A stretch of DNA of 20,993 nt, taken from positions 1-20,993 of the forward strand of contig CALLKI010000074.1 in the NCBI GenBank assembly GCA_938008415.1, written 5' to 3'. Under the pieces are notes generated by a model. That model saw only the letters and a list, made by a program, of their open reading frames with translations, searched no databases and was not told the origin of the DNA. This document shows positions 1 through 5,246 of the stretch, piece after piece (the stretch's first letter is position 1; each line of letters opens with the position of its first letter). This stretch comes from an uncultured Luteimonas sp. GTDB taxonomy: Bacteria > Pseudomonadota > Gammaproteobacteria > Xanthomonadales > Xanthomonadaceae. The position numbers were made by a program, and so were the translations under genes.

Positions 1-41
1 CGAGATCTACACTCTTTCCCTACACGACGCTCTTCCGATCT
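1..41 (+). other. Illumina sequencing adapter (contamination)
   Basis: The first 41 bases match, base for base from memory, the 3' part of the 58-base Illumina P5/TruSeq universal adapter, ending in the ligation-proximal GCTCTTCCGATCT. This is synthetic DNA left at the end of an assembled contig, not genome sequence. It replaces the first five bases of the tRNA-Pro that follows. T41 can belong to either the adapter or the tRNA. Confidence 0.98.
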
Positions 42-112
42 ATAGCGCAGCCTGGTAGCGCGCCTGCTTTGGGAGCAGGATGTCGGGGGTTCGAATCCCT
101 CTACCCCGACCA
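41..112 (+). tRNA. tRNA-Pro (anticodon TGG), 5' truncated
   Basis: The cloverleaf is complete except for its first bases. The anticodon stem CCTGC/GCAGG (63-67 and 75-79) encloses the loop TTTGGGA, with anticodon TGG at 70-72. The T arm carries GGTTCGAATCC, and the 3' acceptor strand TACCCCG is followed by A and an encoded CCA at 110-112. That acceptor strand predicts a 5' strand CGGGGTA, but only its last two bases (T41, A42) are present and the rest is adapter. The gene is therefore cut by the contig end rather than being a biological pseudogene. It reads proline CCN codons, mainly CCA and CCG. Confidence 0.95.
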
Positions 113-131
113 TCCGGGCTACCGGCACCGC

Positions 132-143
132 TATCATGCGCGC
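132..143 (+). promoter_or_regulatory. -10 box with GC-rich discriminator before tRNA-Arg
   Basis: TATCAT at 132-137 is followed at once by GCGCGC at 138-143, and tRNA-Arg starts at 146. A GC-rich discriminator is typical of stable-RNA promoters under stringent control. No convincing -35 is visible in the 3' end of tRNA-Pro, and the implied leader is only 1-2 bases, so this gene may also be read from upstream. Confidence 0.4.
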
Positions 144-145
144 AT

Positions 146-222
146 GCGCCCGTAGCTCAACCGGATAGAGCATCGGCCTTCTAAGCCGGTGGTTGCAGGT
201 TCGAGTCCTGCCGGGCGCGCCA
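146..222 (+). tRNA. tRNA-Arg (anticodon TCT)
   Basis: A complete 77-base tRNA. The acceptor GCGCCCG (146-152) pairs with CGGGCGC (212-218), followed by discriminator G219 and an encoded CCA at 220-222. The anticodon stem TCGGC/GCCGG flanks the loop CTTCTAA, with TCT at 180-182, and the T loop is TTCGAGT. It decodes AGA and AGG, which should be rare codons in so GC-rich a genome. Confidence 0.97.
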
Positions 223-232
223 CGCAAGGCAC

Positions 233-249
233 CGGGCCGTCGCGGCCCG
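233..249 (+). terminator. GC hairpin after tRNA-Arg, no U tract
   Basis: CGGGCCG at 233-239 is a perfect 7-bp inverted repeat with CGGCCCG at 243-249 around a TCG loop. No T run follows, so it is either an atypical terminator or an RNA structure that guides 3' trimming of the tRNA precursor. Confidence 0.35.
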
Positions 250-332
250 CGGCCCGATCGCCGGGCCGGCGCGTGTCGTGGCGGGGGAACCGGGACGGGA
301 ATGCCTCCGCTCCGGTATCCTATGCAGCATGT

Positions 333-410
333 GGTGGCTGTAGCTCAGTTGGTTAGAGTCCTGGATTGTGATTCCAGTTGTCGTGGGTTCGAGTCCCATC
401 AGCCACCCCA
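333..410 (+). tRNA. tRNA-His (anticodon GTG)
   Basis: The acceptor GTGGCTG (334-340) pairs with CAGCCAC (400-406), then C73 (407) and an encoded CCA (408-410). An extra G at 333 can pair with C73 and is the encoded G-1 needed by histidyl-tRNA synthetase, so it is included here. The anticodon stem CTGGA/TCCAG encloses TTGTGAT, with GTG at 368-370. A possible -10 (TATCCT, 316-321) lies upstream. Confidence 0.97.
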
Positions 411-421
411 CCCTCTCCCCG

Positions 422-449
422 GCGCGCGACTTCCCCGCAGGTCGCGCGC
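422..449 (+). terminator. GC hairpin after tRNA-His, no U tract
   Basis: GCGCGCGAC at 422-430 is a perfect 9-bp inverted repeat with GTCGCGCGC at 441-449, with a 10-base loop. No T tract follows. It lies between tRNA-His and the promoter of tRNA-Lys, where it could end or stabilise the upstream transcript. Confidence 0.35.
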
Positions 450-451
450 GA

Positions 452-487
452 TTGCGGAACCCGGCGCGTCGTTGCTAAAATGCGCGC
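452..487 (+). promoter_or_regulatory. Sigma-70-type promoter of tRNA-Lys
   Basis: A -35-like TTGCGG (452-457) is separated by 18 bases from a good -10, TAAAAT (476-481). The discriminator GCGCGC (482-487) follows directly, and transcription would start near 488, giving a leader of about 12 bases before tRNA-Lys at 500. The GC-rich discriminator is the hallmark of growth-rate/ppGpp-controlled stable RNA promoters. Confidence 0.6.
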
Positions 488-499
488 CCGCTTTTCCAG

Positions 500-575
500 G
501 GGCCGTTAGCTCAGTTGGTAGAGCAGCTGACTCTTAATCAGTAGGTCCTAGGTTCGAGCCCTAGACGGCCCACCA
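500..575 (+). tRNA. tRNA-Lys (anticodon CTT)
   Basis: A complete 76-base tRNA. The acceptor GGGCCGT (500-506) pairs with ACGGCCC (565-571), followed by A572 and an encoded CCA (573-575). The anticodon stem GCTGA/TCAGT flanks the loop CTCTTAA, with CTT at 533-535. It decodes AAG, the main lysine codon in this GC-rich genome. Confidence 0.97.
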
Positions 576-579
576 GATC

Positions 580-612
580 ACGGAAAACCCGGCCCCGCGC
601 CGGGTTTTCCGT
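580..612 (+). terminator. Rho-independent terminator after tRNA-Lys
   Basis: A perfect 14-bp stem, ACGGAAAACCCGGC (580-593) with GCCGGGTTTTCCGT (599-612), encloses a 5-base loop (594-598), five bases after the tRNA-Lys CCA. The A run and T run are built into the stem, so it could work in both directions. It separates tRNA-Lys from tRNA-Leu. Confidence 0.8.
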
Positions 613-661
613 TATGCGCCCGGCGACGGCGGCGGCCTGTCCCGGCGGGCCCGCGGCGATT

Positions 662-673
662 TAAGATGCGCGG
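662..673 (+). promoter_or_regulatory. -10 box with GC-rich discriminator before tRNA-Leu
   Basis: TAAGAT at 662-667 is followed directly by GCGCGG at 668-673, and tRNA-Leu starts at 684, leaving a leader of about 10 bases. The arrangement matches the promoters of tRNA-Lys and tRNA-Arg. No good -35 is visible in the GC-rich upstream sequence. Confidence 0.5.
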
Positions 674-683
674 CGTGCCCCGG

Positions 684-769
684 GCGAAAGTGGCGGAACT
701 GGTAGACGCACTGGATTTAGGTTCCAGCGGGCAACCCCCGTGAGGGTTCGAGTCCCTCCTTTCGCACCA
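684..769 (+). tRNA. tRNA-Leu (anticodon TAG)
   Basis: An 86-base class II tRNA with a long variable arm. The acceptor GCGAAAG (684-690) pairs with CTTTCGC (759-765), followed by A766 and an encoded CCA (767-769). The anticodon stem CTGGA/TCCAG holds the loop TTTAGGT, with TAG at 718-720. The extra arm (CGGGCAACCCCCG region) is typical of leucine tRNAs. It reads CTN codons. Confidence 0.97.
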
Positions 770-785
770 TCTTCCCGCCGCGCCG

Positions 786-802
786 GGCCCGGGCGCCGGG
801 CC
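786..802 (+). terminator. GC hairpin after tRNA-Leu
   Basis: GGCCCGG (786-792) pairs with CCGGGCC (796-802) around a GCG loop, followed only by TTCC. The spacing suits a tRNA-Leu terminator, but the U tract is very poor. Overlapping alternative pairings exist in this GC-rich stretch. Confidence 0.3.
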
Positions 803-867
803 TTCCCCGCGTCGCGTGCGTGTATGCTTGCGGCATTCCACAGCGTTACCGCACACGGAGGGTTTCA

Positions 868-1629
868 ATGCGCAGCGGCAATCCCGTCCTAAGGGAATCC
901 ACCTTCCTCGACCTCGGCAGCGGCGCCGTGGTGACCCGCGCCGGCGACGCCATGACCCTCAACGGCACGGTCAACCGGACCGTGATCCTGCTGGCACTGG
1001 CCGTGCTGACCGCGGCCTTCGCTTGGAACCAGGCGTTCGGGCCCGACGGCATGCCTTCCCCCGGCTTCGCCCTGTACGCCTGGGGCGGCGCCATCGGCGG
1101 CCTGGTGCTGGCGCTGGTGACCGTGTTCAAGAAGGAATGGGCGCCGGTCACCGCCCCCCTGTACGCGATCGCGCAAGGCTTCTTCCTCGGCGCGATCTCG
1201 GCGCTGTACAACCACCTGTACCAGGGCATCGTGGTGCAGGCTGTGATGCTGACCTTCGGCACCCTGCTCGCGCTGCTGTTCGCCTACCGCAGCGGCTTCA
1301 TCAAGGCCACCGAGAACTTCAAGCTCGGCGTGTTCGCCGCCACCGGCGGCATCGCCCTGGTCTACCTCGCCACGATCGTGCTGCGGATGTTCGGCAAGGA
1401 CATCCCGCTGATCCACGAGAGTGGCATCGTCGGCATCGGCTTCAGCCTGTTCGTGGTCGTGATCGCGGCGTTGAACCTGGTGCTGGACTTCGACTTCATC
1501 GAGACCGGGATCGAGCGCGGCGCGCCGAAGTACATGGAGTGGTACGGCGCGTTCGGCCTGATGGTCACGCTGGTCTGGCTGTACATCGAGTTCCTGCGCC
1601 TGCTGGCCAAGCTGCAGTCGCGCGACTGA
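868..1629 (+). CDS. Bax inhibitor-1/YccA-type integral membrane protein
   Basis: A 253-residue multi-spanning inner-membrane protein of the TMBIM/BI-1 superfamily, the long bacterial form with a soluble N-terminus of about 35 residues. Hydrophobic segments lie near residues 36-54, 68-88, 97-115, 120-140, 152-173, 187-205 and 228-248, which gives the seven helices usual for the family. The acidic end of the sixth helix (NLVLDFDFIE, about 203-212) corresponds to the conserved region carrying the pH/Ca2+-sensing aspartates in bacterial YetJ. Family members are proposed to leak Ca2+ or H+, or to modulate FtsH; the role here is unknown. The start at 868 is chosen because GGAGGG at 857-862 sits 5 bases upstream. 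An in-frame ATG at 820 would add 16 residues but has no such site. The gene stands alone after the tRNA cluster and ends at a strong hairpin. Confidence 0.88.
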   Translation: MRSGNPVLRESTFLDLGSGAVVTRAGDAMTLNGTVNRTVILLALAVLTAAFAWNQAFGPDGMPSPGFALYAWGGAIGGLVLALVTVFKKEWAPVTAPLYAIAQGFFLGAISALYNHLYQGIVVQAVMLTFGTLLALLFAYRSGFIKATENFKLGVFAATGGIALVYLATIVLRMFGKDIPLIHESGIVGIGFSLFVVVIAALNLVLDFDFIETGIERGAPKYMEWYGAFGLMVTLVWLYIEFLRLLAKLQSRD

Positions 1630-1650
1630 AGCGCCAGGCCCGCCGCACAT

Positions 1651-1680
1651 GGGAAAGGGCGCCTCCGGGCGCCTTTTTCC
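1651..1680 (+). terminator. Bidirectional Rho-independent terminator
   Basis: A hairpin of about 13 bp has its arms at 1651-1663 and 1668-1680 and the loop TCCG. The core GGCGCC pairs with GGCGCC, and the A/T flanks include a T run at 1674-1678. It lies between the convergent BI-1 gene (ends 1629) and the NhaC gene (ends 1707) and can serve both. Confidence 0.8.
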
Positions 1681-1706
1681 GTTGCGGGGCGCCCCGGGAT
1701 GCCCGC

Positions 1707-3050
1707 TCAGGGCGCGTGCGGGGGTGCCGCGGCCGGTGTCCGCGCCGGCGCCGGCGCCGGCCGCTGCGGCCAGGCCATGAACACGACCGCCACCAGCGCC
1801 AGCAGCCAGCAGTACCAGACCTTGCCTGCCAGCCCGATCGGCGAGATGCCCGCCAGCGAGGCCGCCAGCAGCACCTGCGCGCCGTACGGCAGCAGGCCCT
1901 GCGGCACGCAGGCGAAGATGTCGAGCACGCTGGCCGCGCGCCGGGGACTGATGCCGTGGCGCGCCGCGATGTCGCGCGCCACGCTGCCACCGACCAGGAT
2001 CGCGACGGTGTTGTTCGCGGTGAACACGTCCGCCACCGAGGACAGCGCGGCGATGCTGAACTCGCCGGTGCGGCGGCCACGGTGGCCGCGGGCGAAGCGC
2101 GCGATCCGGTCCGACAGCCAGGCCAGCCCGCCGGCCGCCTTCATCAGCGCGCCGAGGCCTCCGATCAGCAGCGACAGCAGCAGGATCTCCGTCATGCCTT
2201 CGAAACCGGTCCAGACGTCGCCGGCGAACTGGGCCACGTCGTAGCCGTCGGCCAGCAGCAGGCCGGCCACCCCGGCCGCCACCAGGCCCAGCGCGAGCAC
2301 CAGCAGCACGTCCAGGCCCGCCAGGGCCAGGACCAGCACCAGCAGGTACGGCAGGGCCAGCCACGGCGAGGCCGCCTCCACCGCCTCCACCGGCGCCGGG
2401 TCCCCGGCCCAGGCCAGCAGCAGCATGGTCGCCAGCGCCGCCGGCAGGGCGATGCGGAAGTTCTCGCGGAACTTGTCGCGCATCTCCGCGCCCTGGGTGC
2501 GGGTGGCGGCGATGGTGGTGTCGGAGATCACCGACAGGTTGTCGCCGGACATGGCCCCGCCCACGACCGCGCCGGCCACGAGAGTCCGGTCGAGCCCGGC
2601 GGCGTCGGCCACCCCGATCGCGATCGGCATCACCGCGGCGATGGTGCCCATCGAGGTCCCGATCGCGAGCGAGACCAGCGAAGCGACCAGGAACAGCCCG
2701 GGCAGCAGCATCGCGGCGGGCAGCGAGCCGATCCCCATCGACACCACCGCGTCCACCGCGCCGGCCGCCTTGGAGACCTGGGCGAAGGCGCCGGCGAGCA
2801 GGAAGATCAGGCACATCAGCAGGATGTTCGGCTCGCCCATGCCCCGCAGCAGGACCTCCCCGGCGGGCTGCCCGCGACGGCGCGCGACCAGCACCGCCAG
2901 TGCCAGCGCCGGCAGGATCGCCACGGGCGCCCTCAGCTGGTAGAAGCCCATCGGGTCGCCGAGCCAGGTGAAGTACAGCCCGGCGCCGAAGAACAGCGCG
3001 AGGAACAGCAGCAGCGGGGTGAGCGCAAGCGCGCTGGGACGGTCCTGCAT
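1707..3050 (-). CDS. NhaC-family Na+/H+ antiporter
   Basis: A 447-residue integral membrane protein with 10-12 predicted hydrophobic spans. The central part SLAIGTSMGTIAAVMPIAIG, followed by GAVVGGAMSGDNLSVISDTT, is the conserved core of the NhaC/IT-superfamily antiporters. A second re-entrant-like segment ALSSVADVFTANNTVAILVG lies in the C-terminal half and supports an internal duplication. NhaC proteins exchange Na+ for H+ across the inner membrane; some relatives carry organic acids or exchange malate for lactate, so the substrate is not certain. The start at 3050 (MQDRPSALAL) is preferred because the first helix follows directly and GGAAGA lies about 10 bases upstream. An upstream in-frame start at 3191 would add 47 mostly polar residues running through the icd terminator. 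The C-terminus is an Ala/Pro-rich tail. The gene lies downstream of icd but is probably transcribed separately. Confidence 0.85.
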   Translation of the reverse strand: MQDRPSALALTPLLLFLALFFGAGLYFTWLGDPMGFYQLRAPVAILPALALAVLVARRRGQPAGEVLLRGMGEPNILLMCLIFLLAGAFAQVSKAAGAVDAVVSMGIGSLPAAMLLPGLFLVASLVSLAIGTSMGTIAAVMPIAIGVADAAGLDRTLVAGAVVGGAMSGDNLSVISDTTIAATRTQGAEMRDKFRENFRIALPAALATMLLLAWAGDPAPVEAVEAASPWLALPYLLVLVLALAGLDVLLVLALGLVAAGVAGLLLADGYDVAQFAGDVWTGFEGMTEILLLSLLIGGLGALMKAAGGLAWLSDRIARFARGHRGRRTGEFSIAALSSVADVFTANNTVAILVGGSVARDIAARHGISPRRAASVLDIFACVPQGLLPYGAQVLLAASLAGISPIGLAGKVWYCWLLALVAVVFMAWPQRPAPAPARTPAAAPPHAP

Positions 3051-3141
3051 CCCGGGTCTTCCGGTTCGTGGGAGGGGAAAGGCGCGATTGTGGGGGGCGC
3101 CCGCCGCCGCGTCACCGGCGCCGGCGGAATGCCGGCGGCGC

Positions 3142-3173
3142 AAAAACAGGACGCCGGGCGGGTGCCCGGCGTC
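3142..3173 (-). terminator. Rho-independent terminator of icd
   Basis: A perfect 10-bp stem, GACGCCGGGC (3150-3159) with GCCCGGCGTC (3164-3173), has a 4-base loop. Read on the minus strand it is followed by CTG and five T (from 3146 down to 3142). It lies 68 bases past the icd stop codon and separates icd from the NhaC gene. Confidence 0.82.
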
Positions 3174-3240
3174 ATCAGGCCACGTTTCCACCCGGGGGTG
3201 GCCGCAGGCCGTCCCTCCCGTGCGGGACAGCGGCAGGGGC

Positions 3241-4248
3241 TCAGACCCGGCTGGCGATCGCCCTGGCGAAGCCCATGGTGCTGCCGTCGCCGCCCAGGTC
3301 CGGGGTCAGGCTGTCCTTCGCCTCCAGCGTGGCGACGATGGCGTCGCGCAGGCGGGTGGCGTCCTGCGGACGACCGATGTGGTCGAGCATCTGGCAGGCC
3401 GCCAGCAGCAGCGCGCAGGGGTTGGCGATGCCCTTGCCGGCGATGTCCGGCGCGGTGCCGTGCACGGCCTCGAAGATCGCCGCGTCCTTGCCGATGTTGG
3501 CACCCGGTGCCAGCCCCAGGCCGCCGACCAGGCCGGCGCACAGGTCGGAGATGATGTCGCCGAACAGGTTGGTGGTGACGATCACGTCGAACTGCTCGGG
3601 GCGCATCACCAGCTGCATGCAGGCGTTGTCCACGATCATCTCGTTGCACTCGATGTCGGGATACTGCGCCGCGACCTCGCGCGCCACCTTCAGGAACAGG
3701 CCGGAGGTGGTCTTGAGGATGTTCGCCTTGTGCACCACGGTGACCTTCTTCCGGCCGGTGGCGCGGGCCAGGTCGAAGGCGTAGCGGACGATGCGTTCCG
3801 AGCCCCTGCGGGTGATCTTCTGGGTCAGCGTGGCGGTCTCGCCGTCCTCGGAGATGTGCTGGCCCTCGCCGATGTAGGCGCCCTCGGTGTTCTCGCGGAC
3901 GGTGACCAGGTCCACGTTGCCCGGGAAGCGCGCCTTCGTGTTCGGGAACGAGCGGGCCGGGCGCACGTTGGCGTACAGGTCGAAGCGCTTGCGCAGCTCG
4001 ACGTTGATCGAGCTGAAGCCCTCGCCCACCGGGGTGGTCAGCGGGCTCTTGAGCGCGACGCGGTTGCGCCGGATCGCGTCCAGGGTGGCCTGCGGCAGCA
4101 GTTCGCCATGCTTCTCCAGTGCGACGATGCCGGCGTCGACCTCCTCGTACCGCAGGCCGAGGCCCATCGAGTCGAGCACGTGCAGGGTGGCATCCATGAT
4201 CTCCGGGCCGATGCCGTCGCCGCGGATGACCGTAATCGTCTGGCTCAT
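3241..4248 (-). CDS. icd: Isocitrate dehydrogenase, NAD-dependent type
   Basis: 335 residues, the short homodimeric/NAD-type form of the isocitrate/isopropylmalate dehydrogenase family. It oxidatively decarboxylates isocitrate to 2-oxoglutarate in the TCA cycle. Substrate-binding residues are visible: S80, N82 and R86 in the SINVELR motif, R96, and R118 near ENTEGAY with Y125. K174 is in the VHKANILK motif, and metal-binding aspartates are at D208, D231 and D235. The cofactor loop reads HGTAPDI (263-269). D268-I269 at the positions equivalent to Lys344-Tyr345 of the E. coli NADP enzyme is the known signature for NAD rather than NADP. The start at 4248 (MSQTITVIRG) places the first beta strand at the N-terminus as in relatives; no good Shine-Dalgarno site is seen. 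A GC-rich hairpin (4271-4294) lies in the leader. Isopropylmalate or homoisocitrate dehydrogenase activity is less likely, given the S-x-N-x-x-L-R substrate motif. Confidence 0.93.
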   Translation of the reverse strand: MSQTITVIRGDGIGPEIMDATLHVLDSMGLGLRYEEVDAGIVALEKHGELLPQATLDAIRRNRVALKSPLTTPVGEGFSSINVELRKRFDLYANVRPARSFPNTKARFPGNVDLVTVRENTEGAYIGEGQHISEDGETATLTQKITRRGSERIVRYAFDLARATGRKKVTVVHKANILKTTSGLFLKVAREVAAQYPDIECNEMIVDNACMQLVMRPEQFDVIVTTNLFGDIISDLCAGLVGGLGLAPGANIGKDAAIFEAVHGTAPDIAGKGIANPCALLLAACQMLDHIGRPQDATRLRDAIVATLEAKDSLTPDLGGDGSTMGFARAIASRV

Positions 4249-4270
4249 GTGGGGGGATTCCGTACAAAGA

Positions 4271-4294
4271 CGCGCCGCGCATGGGCGCGGCGCG
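4271..4294 (-). repeat. Perfect inverted repeat in icd leader
   Basis: CGCGCCGCGC (4271-4280) and GCGCGGCGCG (4285-4294) form a perfect 10-bp all-GC hairpin with a 4-base loop. It ends 22 bases upstream of the icd start codon. On the minus strand it is followed by TCTTTG, too short for a confident terminator. It could act as an RNA stabiliser or a leader control element. Confidence 0.6.
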
Positions 4295-4316
4295 GGATGA
4301 CTTCCGACAGGCGGCA

Positions 4317-4346
4317 ATTATGCCCGAAGGCCGGCCCCCGGCCCAA
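4317..4346 (-). promoter_or_regulatory. Candidate icd promoter
   Basis: Read on the minus strand, TTGGGC (4346-4341) is spaced 18 bases from CATAAT (4322-4317), giving a start near 4310 and a leader of about 62 bases that contains the GC hairpin. It is the only AT-rich box in the 131-base gap upstream of icd. The -35 is weak. Confidence 0.4.
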
Positions 4347-4379
4347 ACCGACGAAAGTCCCGGGGGGTCCGGCCGGGCG

Positions 4380-4793
4380 TCAGCCGGCGTCGTGCGCGTG
4401 CTCCGCGGGCGCGTCGCCCGCCGCGGCCTCCCCGCCCTGCTCGAGCCGGTCCAGGAAGTCGACCGCCCGGCGCAGGTGGGGGATGACGATGCTGCCGCCG
4501 ACCACCAGCCCGACCGAGAACGCCTCGAAGAACTCCTCGCGGGTGACCCCGGCCTGCCGGCACTGGGCCACGTGGTAGCTGATGCAGTCGTCGCAGCGCA
4601 GGACCAGCGAGGCGACCAGGCCCAGCAGCTCCTTGGTCTTCACGTCGAGCGCGCCGGGCTGGTAGGTCTGGGTGTCGAGCGCGAAGAAGCGCCGGACCAC
4701 CTGGTTGGGCTCGGCCAGGATGCGCTCGTTCATGCGCCGGCGGAACTCGGTGAACTCGCGGACCCGGTCCCCGCCCCAGCTGCCGCCGTTCAT
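4380..4793 (-). CDS. Carboxymuconolactone decarboxylase/AhpD-like protein
   Basis: 137 residues of the AhpD-like (CMD) fold. The diagnostic CxxCxxxH motif is present as CDDCISYH (C67, C70, H74). It is preceded by KTKELLGL and followed by GVTREEFFEAF and a Gly-rich helix, the usual order in single-domain AhpD relatives. AhpD uses this cysteine pair as a thiol-disulphide centre to reduce peroxiredoxin or peroxides; single-domain relatives are mostly uncharacterised, so a peroxidase or thiol-reductase role is inference. The ATG at 4793 overlaps the stop codon of the upstream glutaredoxin gene in the sequence ATGA, which implies translational coupling and a shared redox task. The last 20 residues (EQGGEAAAGDAPAEHAHDAG) are low-complexity. 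No clear terminator follows before icd. Confidence 0.88.
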   Translation of the reverse strand: MNGGSWGGDRVREFTEFRRRMNERILAEPNQVVRRFFALDTQTYQPGALDVKTKELLGLVASLVLRCDDCISYHVAQCRQAGVTREEFFEAFSVGLVVGGSIVIPHLRRAVDFLDRLEQGGEAAAGDAPAEHAHDAG

Positions 4794-5080
4794 GGCGCCA
4801 CCCCGCCTTCCAGCAGCGGCTTCAGCCGCCCGGCGCGGTGCAGCGCCATCATGTCGTCGTAGCCTCCCACGTGCACGTCGCCGATGAAGATCTGCGGCAC
4901 GGTGGTGCGCCCGGTCAGCGCGACCATGCGCTCGCGCTGTGCCGGGTCGAGGTCCACCCGCACCTCGGTCCAGTCCAGTCCCTGGCTCTTGAGGAAATTC
5001 TTGGCGGCGATGCAGTAGCCGCAGACGGCGCTGGTGTACAGCGTGATCCTCGGCTGTCCGCCCTGTGTTGTGGCGTGCAC
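4790..5080 (-). CDS. grxC: Glutaredoxin (dithiol, GrxC type)
   Basis: 96 residues with a single thioredoxin-like domain. The active site is CGYC (C20-C23) after the strand RITLYT. The cis-proline motif TVPQIFI (60-66) and the glutathione-binding GGYDDM (72-77) follow, all as in classical dithiol glutaredoxins. It reduces disulphides and glutathione-mixed disulphides in the cytoplasm using glutathione. The start is taken as GTG at 5080 because GGAGAG lies 4 bases upstream and the domain begins right after. An in-frame ATG further upstream (MDWKPHAAG) would add 28 residues lacking glutaredoxin similarity and has no ribosome site. The gene is divergent from the BepA-type protease gene and its stop overlaps the AhpD-like start by 4 bases. 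Confidence 0.92.
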   Translation of the reverse strand: MHATTQGGQPRITLYTSAVCGYCIAAKNFLKSQGLDWTEVRVDLDPAQRERMVALTGRTTVPQIFIGDVHVGGYDDMMALHRAGRLKPLLEGGVAP

Positions 5081-5141
5081 GGTCTCTCCGCAAACTTGCC
5101 GGAATGGAAGTGGTCCAAGTGTGGTGCCGGCCGCGTGCGGT

Positions 5142-5160
5142 TTCCAGTCCATGGATGGAA
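5142..5160. repeat. Near-palindrome in grxC/bepA divergent promoter region
   Basis: TTCCA at 5142-5146 and TGGAA at 5156-5160 flank TCCATGGA, with a single unpaired G at 5147. It sits centrally in the 166-base divergent gap between the glutaredoxin and protease genes, a usual place for an operator. No known regulator motif is recognised. Confidence 0.35.
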
Positions 5161-5246
5161 CGCTGTCGGCGGTTAACACGGGATTCACGCCTTCGCCGCC
5201 GGAACGCGACATGCTCCACCCCCCGGATCCTCCGACCGGACGACCG

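Noticed and set aside
41..112. tRNA-Pro as a genuine pseudogene or an integrase-disrupted attachment site.
   Set aside because: The missing 5' bases are replaced by sequencing adapter, and no integrase or phage gene is present.
41..769. tRNA cluster as an integration hot spot carrying an island.
   Set aside because: The downstream genes are core functions, and I see no integrase, direct repeat of a tRNA 3' end, or shift in base composition.
816..3554. A plus-strand open frame running through the BI-1 gene, the terminator and the antisense of NhaC and icd.
   Set aside because: It crosses a terminator and three real genes in the wrong frame or strand, and the product is Arg/Gln-rich with no recognisable domain.
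4380..4793. AhpD-like protein as a classical gamma-carboxymuconolactone decarboxylase (PcaC).
   Set aside because: The CxxCxxxH redox motif and the glutaredoxin partner point to the AhpD-like branch, and no protocatechuate pathway genes are nearby.
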